A stretch of DNA of 64,000 nt from Heliocybe sulcata (GCA_004369045.1 ML213503.1:1831121-1895120); one strand, 5' to 3'; numbered from the stretch's first letter, positions 11,354-23,649 are shown. Made by a program: numbers and translations. Notes: generated from the sequence alone by a model not told the origin.

Positions 11354-13959
11354 CTATGACTGCGCCGCTGGTCGCCTGAAATCCACATCAATCTCGCCCA
11401 GAAGGAAGTTTGACATGTCGTTCTTTTGCTTTTCCTGTCTCTTTTTCTCTTTCACATTCTGTCGGACGGCCTTCTCCAAGCTCGTCTGATATCGTTTCTA
11501 GAGTGCATAGAATACGTCGGTCAGCGAGAGACGTGCATCATATGTAAGGAGCCATTGACTGACCTGTGCGCCATGCTTGAGCCTGGTGATAATGTTAGCC
11601 GCCTCTCCTTTCTTCAAATTCCGTAACCTCAGCTCTTGCTTTTCTATTTTGGCCCCGTCTGTTTCTTCCAATGAGATGACTTTGGGTGGGCGCCATCTTC
11701 TCCTGATGAATGCCTTTTGGTGACTGGTGGCTAATTCCCTCCGCCATGGAGCAGATCGCCACAATCTATGTGATCCATGTAATACAACGTAGAAAATGGC
11801 GTCAGAGACTCACCCCGTTGCATGTGGCCCAGGCAGGACTTTCTTCTCCGCATACGCATCGCTTCCTCGAATAGCGTCATAGAGAGTCGTGGCAGTCACC
11901 ACGTGTCGACTTCGAGCATAAGGCGGTATTTTCATAGCAGAAGCAGACCATGGGTCCAGAAGAAAAGAACAGTAGTGCGCTTTCCATTCTGCTTCCCCTG
12001 CAAATACTACATGAGTCCAAGGGCGGCCATTGAGATACGACCGCCACTTACCTGACTCCCCTCGGACTTTCTCGATGCGGATATACCCCTGCCCAAGACA
12101 CTCTAGAACGTAGATATCACCACCACATCCTACCCAAGCATTGCGGCTCATCGTGATATGAGGTGCACCCGAAGCTCCGTCTACTAAGCTGAACGGATCT
12201 TCGTAGTCCGTGTATGTGACAGTTTTAGGAGTTGGGACAGCATCATATGGAGCCGTCTCCCGACTCTTTGGATCGGCCGCTAATTCCTTCAATTCGTCGA
12301 TAGTAGCACCTGACCAACAGCGATTAGTTCAAGGATGACCATCTAACAGGTGGAAACAAACCATCCACCACTTCCGATGGATCCAAGCCGAACAAAACGG
12401 GCACGCAGACTACTCCGGCTACTCGACTAGTGTTACCCACGAAGTCGACCACCAGACAATCAGTTTTCCCAGTTTCGGGCGACTGTCTCATGCCACGTCC
12501 AATCTGATCGTAATCAGTCCACCATTGCTTACTTGGCCATATGATCTACGAACCATCTGAGAAAACATAGTGGGGGACCGAGTTGGTCGAGCAAGGATTA
12601 CACAATCGATATTGGGTATATCCGCTCCCTCTGTAAGGACACCTATATGCATTTGTCAGATGACGAAGTCCGCAGTAACTTGTAGCATATCACACCGCAA
12701 TTAATCAGCACGGGAAATCTTCCAGCCTTGAAGTCATCAAGAAGGATCTTCCGCTCCTTAGCCGATGTGCCGGCGTACATATACCTGGCGTCTACTCCAG
12801 CATTGCGAAACGTCGCCGTTAGATGTGCAATGTGAGCAAGATTGAGGCAGAAGATTAGGGTCGACTTCCGGCCACCTGCAGGGGATTGAGCTGTGCATTA
12901 CACAGATGGATGAGCCAAACTTACTAGCTTTGTCGTACCAGGTCTGGAGCACAAGGTTGTTCACAGTGTCTGTATCAATTACTTGAGACAGGCTTGCTTC
13001 CACGAAGTCCCCGGAGCGAGCGATCTTGACCTGACTCAAGTCGAAGTTGGCTCGCACACATGTGAAACGGACATTGCAAAGCCTGTAGAACAGATATCAG
13101 ACCAATCACAGACGTCTAGAGCAGGGACATACCATTGCTCTGATATCATCTCTAGGAAACTACGATGATACACAATACGCTCGAACACGGAGCCTAATGC
13201 CAGGCCATCATGCCGGTTGAAGGTGGCGGTAAAACCAACAATAGGTACGCGATGTGCAGGTTCAATGATCTCAGAGTCGTTGGAAGGGCCCTCAGGGCTC
13301 CTGATCTCGTCGGGGCTCTTGATCTCTGGTGCGAAGCGCGAAAGGATCCGTCGATATCTGAGAGCGGCATGAACTCAGGAGACTATCTTGCCTCATTGAT
13401 CTGCTTACGATGGGGATGCCGAGTGATGGGCTTCATCTACTACTATAACTTTCAACTTTGCCCTGTCGAATTTCTCCAGACGTCCGGCCCGTGAAAGTGT
13501 CTGGTAAGTAGCAACGGTACTTTCCATGCGCGGGCGTCAATACTATTTCATATAGATGTCAAGAAATTCAGCTCACACATCAGCACGGCCCGAGGACTGC
13601 TTTTGACCCTGCTCGACTTCGACGGTCGATAGAGGGCACATAATGCGGGCTTGTTCAGCCACCTGTTTCGCCAACTCTATGCTACTGACAAGCACCAAGG
13701 ATCGTGTAGCTTCGCTATTGCGAGATGGAATGCGAGATAGTAGAGATATGAAGACTGTAGTCTTCCCTGAGCCAGTCGGGAGTGACACGCCAATTCTAGA
13801 ATGGCCAGACTTCAAGGCTTCGGTACAGGCATCGAGACAAGCTTCTTGGTACGGTCTCAAGACTACTTTCGAGTCTGCCGCCGCCTTCAACAGCTTACGA
13901 CTTGGGTTTGAGAAGAGAGAGGTCGCAGAAGCCCTGCAGTTCCTTAGGCATACTATCAT
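11354..13959 (-). CDS. IRC3: Mitochondrial DEAD/DEAH-box helicase, Irc3 type
   Basis: A superfamily 2 helicase resembling yeast Irc3, which acts on branched DNA in mitochondria. The N-terminus ([20 protein letters not shown]) is basic and hydroxylated, suggesting mitochondrial import. Motifs in order: Q-like [16 protein letters not shown], Walker [14 protein letters not shown] box in [14 protein letters not shown], then in the second RecA domain [20 protein letters not shown] and the arginine-finger motif QIGRGMRQ. The C-terminus ends [14 protein letters not shown] at the stop 11354-11356. Several short introns interrupt the gene; I checked the frame around the DEAH and QIGRGMR exons but not every join. 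The pseudouridine enzyme is convergent, only 33 bp away stop to stop. Confidence 0.88.
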
Positions 13960-14624
13960 CGACCAGAGTACTTGTCGTTGACTAGGGAGTTACCAGACCC
14001 GATACCTGCCAATCCATGTTGAAGGCGCGGACATTTCCGGAGACCCCTGACTCCCCTACGGGGTCCTGATTTACACAGAGCAGACGGTCTGCTCTCCTTT
14101 TACAGCTTCACGTTAAATGGAATAAATTAGATATGCGTCAGGGTCAGGTGGACCTTCACTGCACAAATTTTCCTTTCCGGGGTGGTTCTACATGCTCCGG
14201 TACAGATGCGTTTGATGTCGCGCGTTGCAGTTGGCTGCCACCCGATTGTGGCCTGTGCCACACCCGCATTACGGCACCTGCTACGGCCTTTGCCGCCCCG
14301 GTCTCCCTCTCACGAGACCGTATCAAGCGCCGCGAGCGATATTTCCTGCTTATCGTAGATATATCCGTCCATCACATCTGTCCCTCTGGCGTGCACTGTC
14401 TACCTTCCGCTTCTTTCAGCCACACTCCAGTTTAATAGTCTTCTTACTGTCCGGCATTGGGTTCTGAATGTTTTTTTTTCTGCATTCCATATATATGTAC
14501 GAGCCCTGTGTGAGGCTTGAACCCCACGATGAGTGCAAAGACGATAAAAAGGATATAATCTGAGTGTCTATGCGCAAGATCGTATGATATGATGTAAGAG
14601 GGAAAGCCCAGCCAACGCTCCACT
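13960..14624. other. Intergenic, no gene seen
   Basis: About 660 bp between the Irc3 start and the carrier 3' end, both on the minus strand. A small hairpin with arms GACCCC and GGGGTC lies near 14041-14066. Short open frames lack homology signals. Confidence 0.4.
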
Positions 14625-15991
14625 CTAGCTGACGAGAGCCTTTTAACCAGATCCTGTGGACGCCGTCAGACGGTATACTGATAATATCAAAAGTTCCACA
14701 TACCACCAGAGTAAACCTTGCCGAACATGACCTCCTGGAGCTTGTCGTACAGCGATAGCACACCAGCACCAGCAACGCCACGAAGGATGTTGGCACCAGC
14801 ACCCTTGAACAAGGACCTGGTTCCCTCCTTGGCGACGATCTGCGAAGCAGCGTCGAACATGGACTTGTAGTGAACGCCGCCGCCAGAAGTCATCATCATG
14901 CGACGACTACAGGCCCAATCAGTGAAACTCACGTCATAGTCGACAGAGATACTAACCGGATGGTGTCAAGGGGGTACGAAGCCAGACCAGCGCCAATGGT
15001 AACACCCCAACCAAGCATGAACGATGCAAAGAACGAGCCTTGGAGGGCACCGGTGAGGACAACAGGCTCTGCACGGGTAATGTTTTAGTACTGGATTGAT
15101 CAGAGATTCCCATAATTGAACGCACTGAGCGAGTCGTAGACACCGAAGTAGAGACCACGGTAAACGATGATACCGACGACGGACGGGACGAATCCACGGT
15201 AGAGACCAGCAATACCATCGGAAGCGAGGGTCTTCCTGTAGACATCGACCAGGCCGTTGAATTGACGAGCTCCTCCGCCCTTGGCAGACTTAGCGTCGTT
15301 GGCAAGACGAGTACGAGCATAATCAAGGGAGTAGACGAAGAGCAATGACGCAGCACCTGCAGCACCACCGGAGGCGACATTGCCGGCAAACCACGTCCAG
15401 TAGCCTTCGGATTTCTTGAAGCCGAAGAGGGACTTGAAATAATCCTCTGGATTCAGCGGGATACTTGATCAGGAGGGCTTAACGCCAGACAAAAGTAAGC
15501 ATACTCACTGAACGCGAAGTTCAAAGCCTGGGTGGGGAAGTACCGGATGACGTTGGCTGTGTTACCACGCCATAATGACACTAAACCCTCATCCCTGTAC
15601 GTCCGCGCGAAACAGTCCGCGATACCCTTGTAAGGAGTCGCCAGACGACCCTGCTTGATCTGCCATCGATAGTGATTTGAGTAATCATGAAGAAGGGAGA
15701 GCACCTATTTCCTCACCATCTCATCCTGGTTCTGGACCAGGAGCTTGATACGCTCGATGGGAGCCGCTGATGTCTTGGCAACAGCCTACAAGACAGCACG
15801 CAATGAGCAAGGCGCAGAGCACCGTCCCGAGGAGGATACTAACCGCAGAGACACCACCCATCAAGAAGTCGACTGTATGAGATACGCCAGCTCAGCGAAT
15901 GATAATGACAGGAAAAGACGCATAAACGACGCCGAACACCATACGCACTGGTGAACTCCTTAGCGCTTTTGCTCTTCTTAACTTCGGCCAT
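14625..15991 (-). CDS. Mitochondrial ADP/ATP carrier
   Basis: Inner-membrane antiporter exchanging cytosolic ADP for matrix ATP. It starts [14 protein letters not shown] at 15991 (cat 15989-15991), followed by [15 protein letters not shown]. Three carrier repeats appear with [27 protein letters not shown] and PLDTIRRRMMM. The diagnostic RRRMMM signature is completed across an intron (CG|T CGT CGC ATG). [20 protein letters not shown] and [14 protein letters not shown] match the family. The 3' end is uncertain: a donor GTATGT at 14702 joined to an acceptor at 14629 gives KVYSGG then stop at 14625-14627, while reading through gives a slightly longer tail stopping at 14687. Confidence 0.93.
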
Positions 15992-16364
15992 GGCTAATGA
16001 GGCAACGGCCTGGGTATGAGTGGGGATTGTTGGTGGAAGGAAGCTAACGACACCGTGAAGGAAAATTTGGCAAAAGGACTGTCGGGCAGCTTTCTATCTC
16101 CGCTCCGCTCTGCGCCGAGGCCCTGTATCCGGTATGTCGTGCTTAGTCAGCTAGCTCGGAATTCCCAGCCCGCGACTTGCCGTGGGAACACCCGTTTGCA
16201 ACCCGAATATTCTAGGAGTCTGGGCAAATTAGGATAGCGCCGTGATTCGTCACGGCAGGCAATGAAGGTGCGACATACAAGCTGCTGCAAACTGCGAACA
16301 ATACATACATGCAGAAGGACGAACCCAAACGCCAACTCCTAGCCTGCTCGATGACCCTACAAAG
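15992..16364. promoter_or_regulatory. Upstream region of the ADP/ATP carrier gene
   Basis: About 370 bp between the carrier start and the 3' end of the SUMO ligase gene, both on the minus strand. It should contain the carrier promoter and SUMO ligase 3' UTR. I could not identify specific sites. Confidence 0.4.
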
Positions 16365-19020
16365 TTAAGCCGGCCAACGGGATGCCGCCGGTCTGGAGTA
16401 CGAATTAGTGCGCGGGGAAATATGATAACTGTTGTTGTGGCTGTCGGAAGGGGACAGCGGGCGCTGATAACGCATGGGAAGGTCTCCGTTCGATGCAGTA
16501 ACTGCACCATGACGAGGAGGAGAAGGTGGGCTCGTGGTTTGTGGTGGTGACACCGCCGAATTACTAGGCCTAATCAGATTGGAAAGAAATCCGCCGAGGC
16601 TGTAGCCGGTGCCGCCAGCATTATTATTAGGGGGAGAGGCAGAAGAAGATGACTGTGCTGCACCGTTGACATGACCATTCAAGCCTTTGACATTTTGACC
16701 GGGGCGATGGCTGGTCTCAACCCGCGACTTCTTCCAGACGAGTTCGGTGGGCGATACCGAGTCTATCTCGCTCGTCTTCCGCTTCCCTGCTCTTTGAGGG
16801 GGCGGTTCATCATCGGAATCCAAAGTGAGGTCGATGACAGTCTGACTCATGCTCAACGACTGAGAGAGCGGAGGCACGGTAGCGTATGATTGGGTCTGGA
16901 CCAGACCATTCGGCGAGCTTGTCCCGTCGCCAGAAGGGGATAACTCTCGCTTGACGCGATCATCGTCTTCGTCGTCCGAGTCAAGAACCAATATCTCGAC
17001 GTTGCTAGCTTTCGCCTTCCCCTTGCCTTCTGTAGCCCCGTTCATGTCGGTAGCACTTGCCCGACTGTGCATTCGGGTCACCGGGGGGTTGCGTGACTTG
17101 CGAGGGGTCCCGGATTGAGGAAGGTTTGACGCTGGATGCGCCACTTTCCACCCGGGAGAAGCATATTTGTTATCCGTAGTATGCCATTCCGCATCCGCCT
17201 CCACAACGACATCGTCAACGTCCTCAGACGTGTTCTTCAGTATGTCGTCGAAGTAGCTGCACCATATGAATATTAATATATGACAGGGAGACCAGAGGAA
17301 CAGAACCCACCCGTCTACAATCAGTTCATCGACGTTCAAAACCCGTTCACATACAGGACAAAGCCAGGTCGTCGTCTGCTCCATCATAGAGAACCACGAG
17401 GTAGCATCGAAACACTGTGGATGGACACAGAGAGTTGATCGCGTTGGCGTCTGGATACGCATATAGCTCAGCTGCGCATCAATGGTATGAGCAATACTAC
17501 CCTCAATGGTGACCGAGTGGGTACGTACGGGGCACTTGAGCGACATCTTCTGAGCGCCTGCAACTATATCGTCGTCCTCAGAACTATCTTGCTTCACTGA
17601 TAGACGTCGGTGTATCAGTTGCAAGCGAGTGAATGTAGATAAGCAACCTACTCTTCATCACTATATCTGCCCTACTTCTGTACTTGCCTTTCTGCAATCG
17701 GTCGACCAGTTGTTCAACAGTGGTGGTCTCTACCAGCATCACAACTAGATAATATTTCTAGACCAGGTTCAGCTCTGGTACTGTGGTATATTGCAAAGGT
17801 GAGATCTCACCTTCGGCGGAACGCCTTGTTGACTATTGACGTACACCATTTCCACCCGATTCGCCATTTGTGGCGTCATCCTAACCGACTTTCCAAGATC
17901 TGCAGGTGGCGCTGTGCCCGGCTTCTTCTTCAGACCCTTCAGATTCGCGGTCAATTGAACATTGTTGACGCGAACTTCACAAGTAGGAGGGAATTCCATG
18001 GGACAAGGCCCAGTGTTGGCACGATAGGTGTTGAGCCCAGGGGAGTAAAATGATGATGATGTACAGAACAAGCGAAGCTGGTATTTCGGGCTGTACGACA
18101 ACGGTCAGTGACGAAAGGGGTCATCGATGATATCTCACTTCGCCGAATTTAACTTGGCTATCTGATCAGTAGTAAGCGTAAATGACAGATTTCCCTGGCG
18201 GCGGTCCATAGATCCTGCAGATTCTATAAGGATTCAGTATCAGAAAATGTCACAGCTAGACAATCTTTATGGACAAACCTGGACATTCTACCACAGTGGA
18301 AACGGCCTGGTCGACGCGGAAGAAAGGGGAGTGCTTGAAACGGATAGCTGTGTCGTTGATCAACATTTACACAAGCGGATATATGAAGGAATCCTACAGG
18401 ACTTCACCGATGCAGACGAAGAAGAGGTAGCAGGAGAAGCAGGGATAGATCTTCGCGGAGGTGCATAAGGGTCGTAACGACCGATAGTACTCGAAGATGT
18501 GGCAGTCGGTGTATGATATCCATTCAGCTTGGTAGAGCTGCCGGCGCCATACTGATTGTGTGACATCGAGTAAGAAGAATACGAGCTGCTCTCAGTGGAG
18601 CTCTTCGACGAAGTCCACCTAGTACAGAGAAGGTCCGTAAGAAGTAGTGCCACGACAGTGCTACATCAAATCGGGACAAATGAACACGGATACTTACACC
18701 CCAGATGTTCTTACTTTGTGAAGAACAGCCCTAGCTCTACTCCAGAGTGCGGCATTATTCGCCTGCTTCCAGCTATCCAACTGCCGCACAATTCTGTCTA
18801 TGAGCTCCTGCTTCTTCCCGGACTTGGATATCAGGGTAGAACACTCTTCGTTAAGGCCAGAGATGATGTGCTTCAGTCGATCCACAGTATTCTGCTTTAC
18901 GTTGTGTCGCAGACTCTAAGCAAGTTGCAGAGGATGGACATCAGCTCACAAGGGACACAAATTAACATCGAAGAAGCGCACGTCAAACTCGCACCAAGGA
19001 TCTTGACTAGGAGTGGCCAT
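16365..19020 (-). CDS. Siz/PIAS-type SUMO E3 ligase
   Basis: Transfers SUMO from Ubc9 to nuclear substrates. Domains in order: an N-terminal SAP domain (about 18694-18920, ending KKQELIDRIVRQLDSW), a PINIT domain (about 17780-18350, with LSFTLTTDQIAKLN and PPTCEVRVNNVQL), and an SP-RING (about 17300-17560) with SLKCPLSYMRIQTPTRSTLC, VHPQCFDA and WLCPVCERVL. Two SUMO-interacting motifs follow: ILVLDSDDEDDD near 16965-17000 and VIDLTLDSDDE near 16815-16845. The Ser/Pro-rich tail is disordered. The first exon encodes MATPSQDPWCEFD; donor GTGCGC and the next exon SLRHNV restore frame. In the SP-RING, an intron after KCP must be removed to give KCPLSYMRI. Confidence 0.92.
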
Positions 19021-19274
19021 GATGCGAAGGTCGCAGTCCGAGCAGGCCAGCGCCGCCTTCACCAGCAGGGTCAACAGAGAGCCTCAGAGACAGATAAATG
19101 CGGCAGGGCGCGAAGAAGGCAGTTCGCAGACGACTTGTAGCTATGCTCCCCGGCGCTTTACTGCACAGTAACCTGTCATGAGCGGAACGTGAACTTAGCA
19201 AAAATAAAATAACTTGGAACAATTGTAACCCAGAGCACGTGATAAATAACTCACTGATCCTGAACGCGACCACA

Positions 19275-20154
19275 ATGAACGAGGAGGACAAGTCTCTTTC
19301 CAAGGAAGAGCAGGAGGCCAAGGACAAGGGTGACAGGGAACGCGAGACCAAGGAACAGGCAGGTGAGTGGGCATGTTTGATCCCTCGGATTTCGGTTGTA
19401 TCAATATTATCCGTAGCTCTACCATACACTTGGAAGCAAGAGTTAGGCGATGTGGATGTCGTCGTCCCGGTCCCGAAAGGAACAAGAGGCAGGGATCTCA
19501 ATGTAACTATAGCAAAGAAGAAGCTAGCGGTGGGTTTGAAGGGCAAAGATCGTATTATGGATGGAGAGTTGTGCAAAGAAATCAAGGTGGAGGACAGTAC
19601 ATGGACCCTTGGTACGTCGAAGGAGGCATTATAGGACGTTTGTATTAACATGTGAAAAGAGGACCAAGAGGTTGTGCATATCCACCTCGAGAAACTCAAC
19701 AAGCAGCAATGGTGGGAGAACGTACTGACCCACCACCCAAAGATCGATACCACCAAGATCCAGCCGGAAAATTCAAAGCTAAGTGACCTCGATGGCGAGA
19801 CGAGGTATGGAACTCAGAATCAATAATAGTTGCTTAGTTATTTACAGCTATCCAGATCCATGGTGGAGAAAATGATGGTGCGTACCGCGTTGTCATATTG
19901 GCGCACTCTCTCATCATCCCACAACAGTTCGACCAGCAGCAAAAGGTACTGTCTGGTAATATATTCCAACGGTGTTGCTAATCCCGAGTGGGCTAGCAAA
20001 TGGGCAAGCCGACATCGGATGAGATTAAGAAGATGGAGGTAGGGGTTTTCATACACGAAGCACTATGCATCTCGAGTACTGATCCTTGCAGGCTCTGGAG
20101 AAGTTCAAGACCGCGCACCCTGAGCTTGACTTTTCTCAAGCGAAGATCTCATAA
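19275..20154 (+). CDS. Nuclear distribution protein NudC (CS domain)
   Basis: A p23/CS-domain co-chaperone needed for dynein-dependent nuclear movement and stability of WD-repeat partners. The charged N-terminus starts [18 protein letters not shown]. The CS domain includes [34 protein letters not shown] and the NudC hallmark [16 protein letters not shown]. The C-terminal signature is [20 protein letters not shown] and ends LDFSQAKIS. That signature spans an 18-nt exon (19928-19945) coding FDQQQK. The start is divergent from the SUMO ligase start, with about 250 bp between. Confidence 0.93.
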
Positions 20155-20270
20155 CGCAGGGATAACCTGATGTCCTCAGGGGCGATTATATTATCCTAAG
20201 TCTGACGTCCTGTAAGTTGGAGCAGCATAAATAACAGTTGTACGATATTGCTCTACGGAAATGGAGAGTT

Positions 20271-22566
20271 CTACATTTTCCTCCGCTTTTCAGCTGACGG
20301 TTGAGCTCTTGCGGTGCTTTTCCGCTTGACGCTTTCGACGAGACTGTCAAGCGACCTGTCTTTACCTACAGTTCCGCCATCCGGAACGGCCCTAGCTGCT
20401 TCACGTAGCTGATGATTCTGCCTCTGGGAACGTTCCTCAAGCAACGCTGACATGCTTTTCGTTTTCTTGAAGCTGCAGATACAGCCGAGTTAGCCAACAT
20501 CTTAGTATAATAAGGCGAGACACGCACTGAGGGTTACTTGGGTCGATCGCAAAGGTATAATCCTCATGCAAAGCTGCAAAACGGTCGTCCTTGACGTCTA
20601 TTAAGAAGTCTTTTTGCGTCTCGTCTTCGCCTTCCTCCACGCGCTTCTTCCCGCGCTTTTTCTTGCCTTTAGTCTTCTCGGATTTGACGATAGCTTTCAT
20701 ATCGAAATGGCGAGGGGCGGCTGAGGGATCATCTGCGGCAGCCAGCAGACTGAGTTCTTCAGTAGTGGACTCCAGTCGAGACGGGGCGGCCGCCGACTGC
20801 GTTCTTGACTTCAGTCTGGTGCGTTTGCGGTCTTGCTCGCCTTCACTACCCGGCGCAAAGAAGTCGTCCTCTGGCGCAGGCACTCGCTCCTCGACAGGCT
20901 TCTCATTGAACTCCTCCTTTCTCTTCTTCCGCTTCTCCTTCATCTTCCGCTGATACTTCTCCAATGTCGTCTCCTCCTTCTGCCCTTCTCGAGACTTGGT
21001 CAAACCGGGGGTGAAAGTGATCTCCATGTCCACTTCGTCCTTGCTATCCTGGGCACCCCACCCTTCAGGTAGCTCATCACCGCCTCCAAGCAAGAGAGCC
21101 CGTAGCTTATCGCGACTGGCTGACTTGTGGTTCTTGCTGCTATGACGCACTGTCTCGCTATCCGACTCCGACTCCGAGGAAGCGACGTACGCCTTGAAGT
21201 CAGCTTCCTCAATCTCCTTCTTGGATAACGCCCGCCTTGTCATACGGACTCGTTCAGGGTCATCTTCGTCCCACGTGAGTCTGACTTTTGAGTGTCGTAA
21301 AGCCTGGACGCACAGAACGCGCTGAGCGAATCAGTTGGATCCAGGAAAGCCCAACTCACGTCAGTAACGAAGTCTAAGCCCTTATATGCTGTACTGGCCT
21401 CGTCCGAGGCCTCGTCTCTACAATATACAGGTCAGTAAACCTAGAGCAAGTCTTACTTCATGCAGCGTACCGATACTCCTTGTCGAATGTCATGTCGTCA
21501 GGAACGTAGCTCAGGTCAAAGACGTTGGCAGAAAATTCGAGCTCTGTCCCTTGCAGTTCATTGTAGATATGTGAAGCCGTCTGCGGATTGTCACATTCAA
21601 CGACTGCATAGTAGTATCTGCCTGGAAGTGTTGTAGCAGAGAACGTGAGAATATATGGGATACCAACCTGAGCCGATCCAATTGGTACTTGCGCAATGCC
21701 TCTTCATCATAATCCTGCGCGTCACCGACCTCGATGATGTCCTTCGCGGTGAGTTCGTCATCCGACCTAGCCGTATTCTTCTTGAACACCTCGACGGGCG
21801 GTCCCTCCTTCTCTTCTTTCTCCATCCTCCCTTTACCAAACTGACTGGGGTAGACGCGGACGTTGAGAATCCGTCGACGCACAACATTCTTGCCAGACTT
21901 CCTATCATCCAAAACAGACGAGCCGGTCGGCGAGACGAGTGAACTGAAGATTTTGTAGAGATGTAGGGCTCGCACGTGATCCCAGTCAAGATTGACCACG
22001 GCTAAGCGTCGCGTCGCAGGTACGTCAACCTCCTCCCCTTCTCCAGCAGCCGTATTAGAATACTGGGCAGCTTGAGCATCCAAGTCCGCAAAGTCATCCT
22101 CGTCCAGATTGATTTCCGCCTCGTCTTGCTCGGAGATCCGTCCAGGCTTGTGCTGATCTGTCCCCAAAATGACAATGCCGTCCTCGTCACTTTGAACGTC
22201 CTCTGCCCCTTCATCAACCTCTTCGTCTGAAGATTCAAGAAGCACTTCTCCACGAGCATAGTCCGGAGCACTAGACGGTTGGTCTTCCTCATTCTCGAGC
22301 CGATAGAATCGCCGTAGGTTGTCCTGTTCCTGGTTCTCGTACACGGGTCTCCCATACTTGTCCACAGAACGCCCTGTACCATGGTTAGTTGGACAAATTC
22401 TGCAAACTTAGTTCGTTCCCGTACCTACACCTTTATTCTTGCTCTTCTTCTTGCCATCGCTGAAGATGGACTTGAAACGGTCATCTACGAGAACTTTTGC
22501 ATCTTTCCGCTTCAATTTGCGAAAGCGAGGGTCGGTCTTGAGGCGGGCGAAGCGAGAATCAGACAT
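20271..22566 (-). CDS. ESF1: Pre-rRNA processing protein Esf1
   Basis: A nucleolar protein of the small-subunit processome needed for 18S rRNA formation. It starts MSDSRFARLKTDPRFRKLKR, the typical Esf1 N-terminus. The conserved core includes RRLAVVNLDWDHVRALHLYK, VYPSQFGKGRM, YDEEALRKYQLDRLR and YYAVVECDNPQTASHIYNEL. This is followed by LRHSKVRLTWDEDDPERV and long acidic and lysine-rich regions. The C-terminal NUC153-like motif is DDRFAALHEDYTFAIDPSNP, continuing FKKTKSMSALLEER. Stop 20271-20273. Short introns; frames checked at the conserved joins. Confidence 0.92.
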
Positions 22567-22919
22567 GGCAGAGCAGGTCCAGTAACAGTTTTAGGAAATA
22601 ATCAAACAGAGAAGGGATGGTTTCCGTGGGAATATTAAACCACGAATATCAGATTATCAAGTGACTTGCCTTAGATGGGACGGCTTCGCTTGGTTACAGA
22701 TCCGTTGCTAGACGATTTGATTCCCGTCATGCCCGCCTGCCTTTAAGTATCCGACAGTCTCGCCCTCTTTCCTTTCCCCTTCGTTAGTGCCTTTGCCCGG
22801 TCGGTGTCTACATTCACTCCTCTTTCGTTTCTTCATCTGGCCGCTGGACGACCTTTCTATCGCAACCTCCTTTCAGCTGCAGCCAAGTGCACCGTCTTTT
22901 GATTCGTTCCTATTCCAAG
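22567..22919. promoter_or_regulatory. Shared upstream region of Esf1 and the secreted repeat protein
   Basis: About 350 bp between divergent starts. The half nearest the repeat-protein gene is pyrimidine-rich on the plus strand (roughly 22755-22860), common in strongly expressed fungal genes. I see no clear TATA box. Confidence 0.4.
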
Positions 22920-23649
22920 ATGTTCTCCTCGCGTCCCGCTATCCTCGCTGCGCTGGCCCTTTTATTCGTTGGCCAAACGGTCGCAGTCCCTATGCCGATG
23001 TCGATGCGTGTGAGTCATTATCACCAGTTTGGATTGAATGATTTCCATCTCAACATTGGCTCAGCGCGCCATGCAAGCCCGGGAGCCTGCAGTGCCCTTC
23101 GAAGTCATTCCCGCCTATATTAAACGGGCTGACATCAACACTATGGCAGAGGAGCAAGCGACGAAGGGCTTGAATGGTCAAATCGTCGCGTACAGACGCG
23201 CCGATGCGGATGTCAACACCGTCCCAGCTGAGCAGGCCACGAAGAGTACCGATGGTCAAATCGAGGCGTATGCCAAGCGCGAGGACGTGAACACCGTGCC
23301 CGCTGAGCAGGCCACGAAGAGCACAGATGGCACTATTGAAGCTTACAGCAAGCGGGCTGACGTCAACACCGTCCCAGCTGAGCAGGCTACGAAGAGCACC
23401 GATGGTCAGATCGAGGCATATGCCAAGCGCGAGGACGTGAACACCGTCCCCGCTGAGCAGGCCACGAAGAGCACCGACGGCCAGATCGAGGCATATGCTA
23501 AGCGCGCGGATGTCAACACCGTCCCCGCTGAGCAGGCCACGAAAAGCACGGACGGCACCATTGAAGCTTATAGCAAGCGGGACGATATTAACGCCGTGCC
23601 CGCTGAGGTGGCTACGAAGAGCACGGATGGCCAGATTGTGACGTATTAG
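22920..23649 (+). CDS. Secreted Kex2-processed repeat protein (multi-peptide precursor)
   Basis: I do not recognise a named family. Exons 22920-23009 and 23065-23649 give 224 residues. MFSSRPAILAALALLFVGQT plus VA is a signal peptide. After a propeptide ending IPAYIKR the rest is seven tandem units, six ending in a dibasic pair (one RR, otherwise KR) and the last ending at the stop. The core unit is 23 residues plus KR (75 nt): DVNTVPAEQATKSTDG, then QIEAYA or TIEAYS. The first unit diverges, the second has an extra Ala-Asp, the last ends QIVTY. There is no cysteine in the repeats. This matches the layout of fungal KEP proteins cut by the Golgi protease Kex2. What the peptides do cannot be told. 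Confidence 0.85.
23128..23646 (+). repeat. 75-nt coding tandem repeat array
   Basis: Seven units, four of them exactly 75 nt (starting 23281, 23356, 23431, 23506), plus a divergent first unit, an 81-nt second unit and a shorter final unit without KR. Units differ mainly at synonymous sites and at the Q/T, A/S and A/E positions, suggesting recent duplication or homogenisation. Confidence 0.9.

Noticed and set aside
14133-14467. Plus-strand frames between Irc3 and the ADP/ATP carrier
   Set aside because: No motif, no good splice or start context, and different frames overlap.
22887-23123. Longer N-terminus for the secreted repeat protein starting at 22887
   Set aside because: That start is GTG, and the ATG at 22920 begins a standard signal peptide.
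23128-23646. Regular repeats that might suggest a CRISPR-like array
   Set aside because: The repeats are contiguous, in frame, 75 nt long without spacers, and code for peptides with KR junctions behind a signal peptide.
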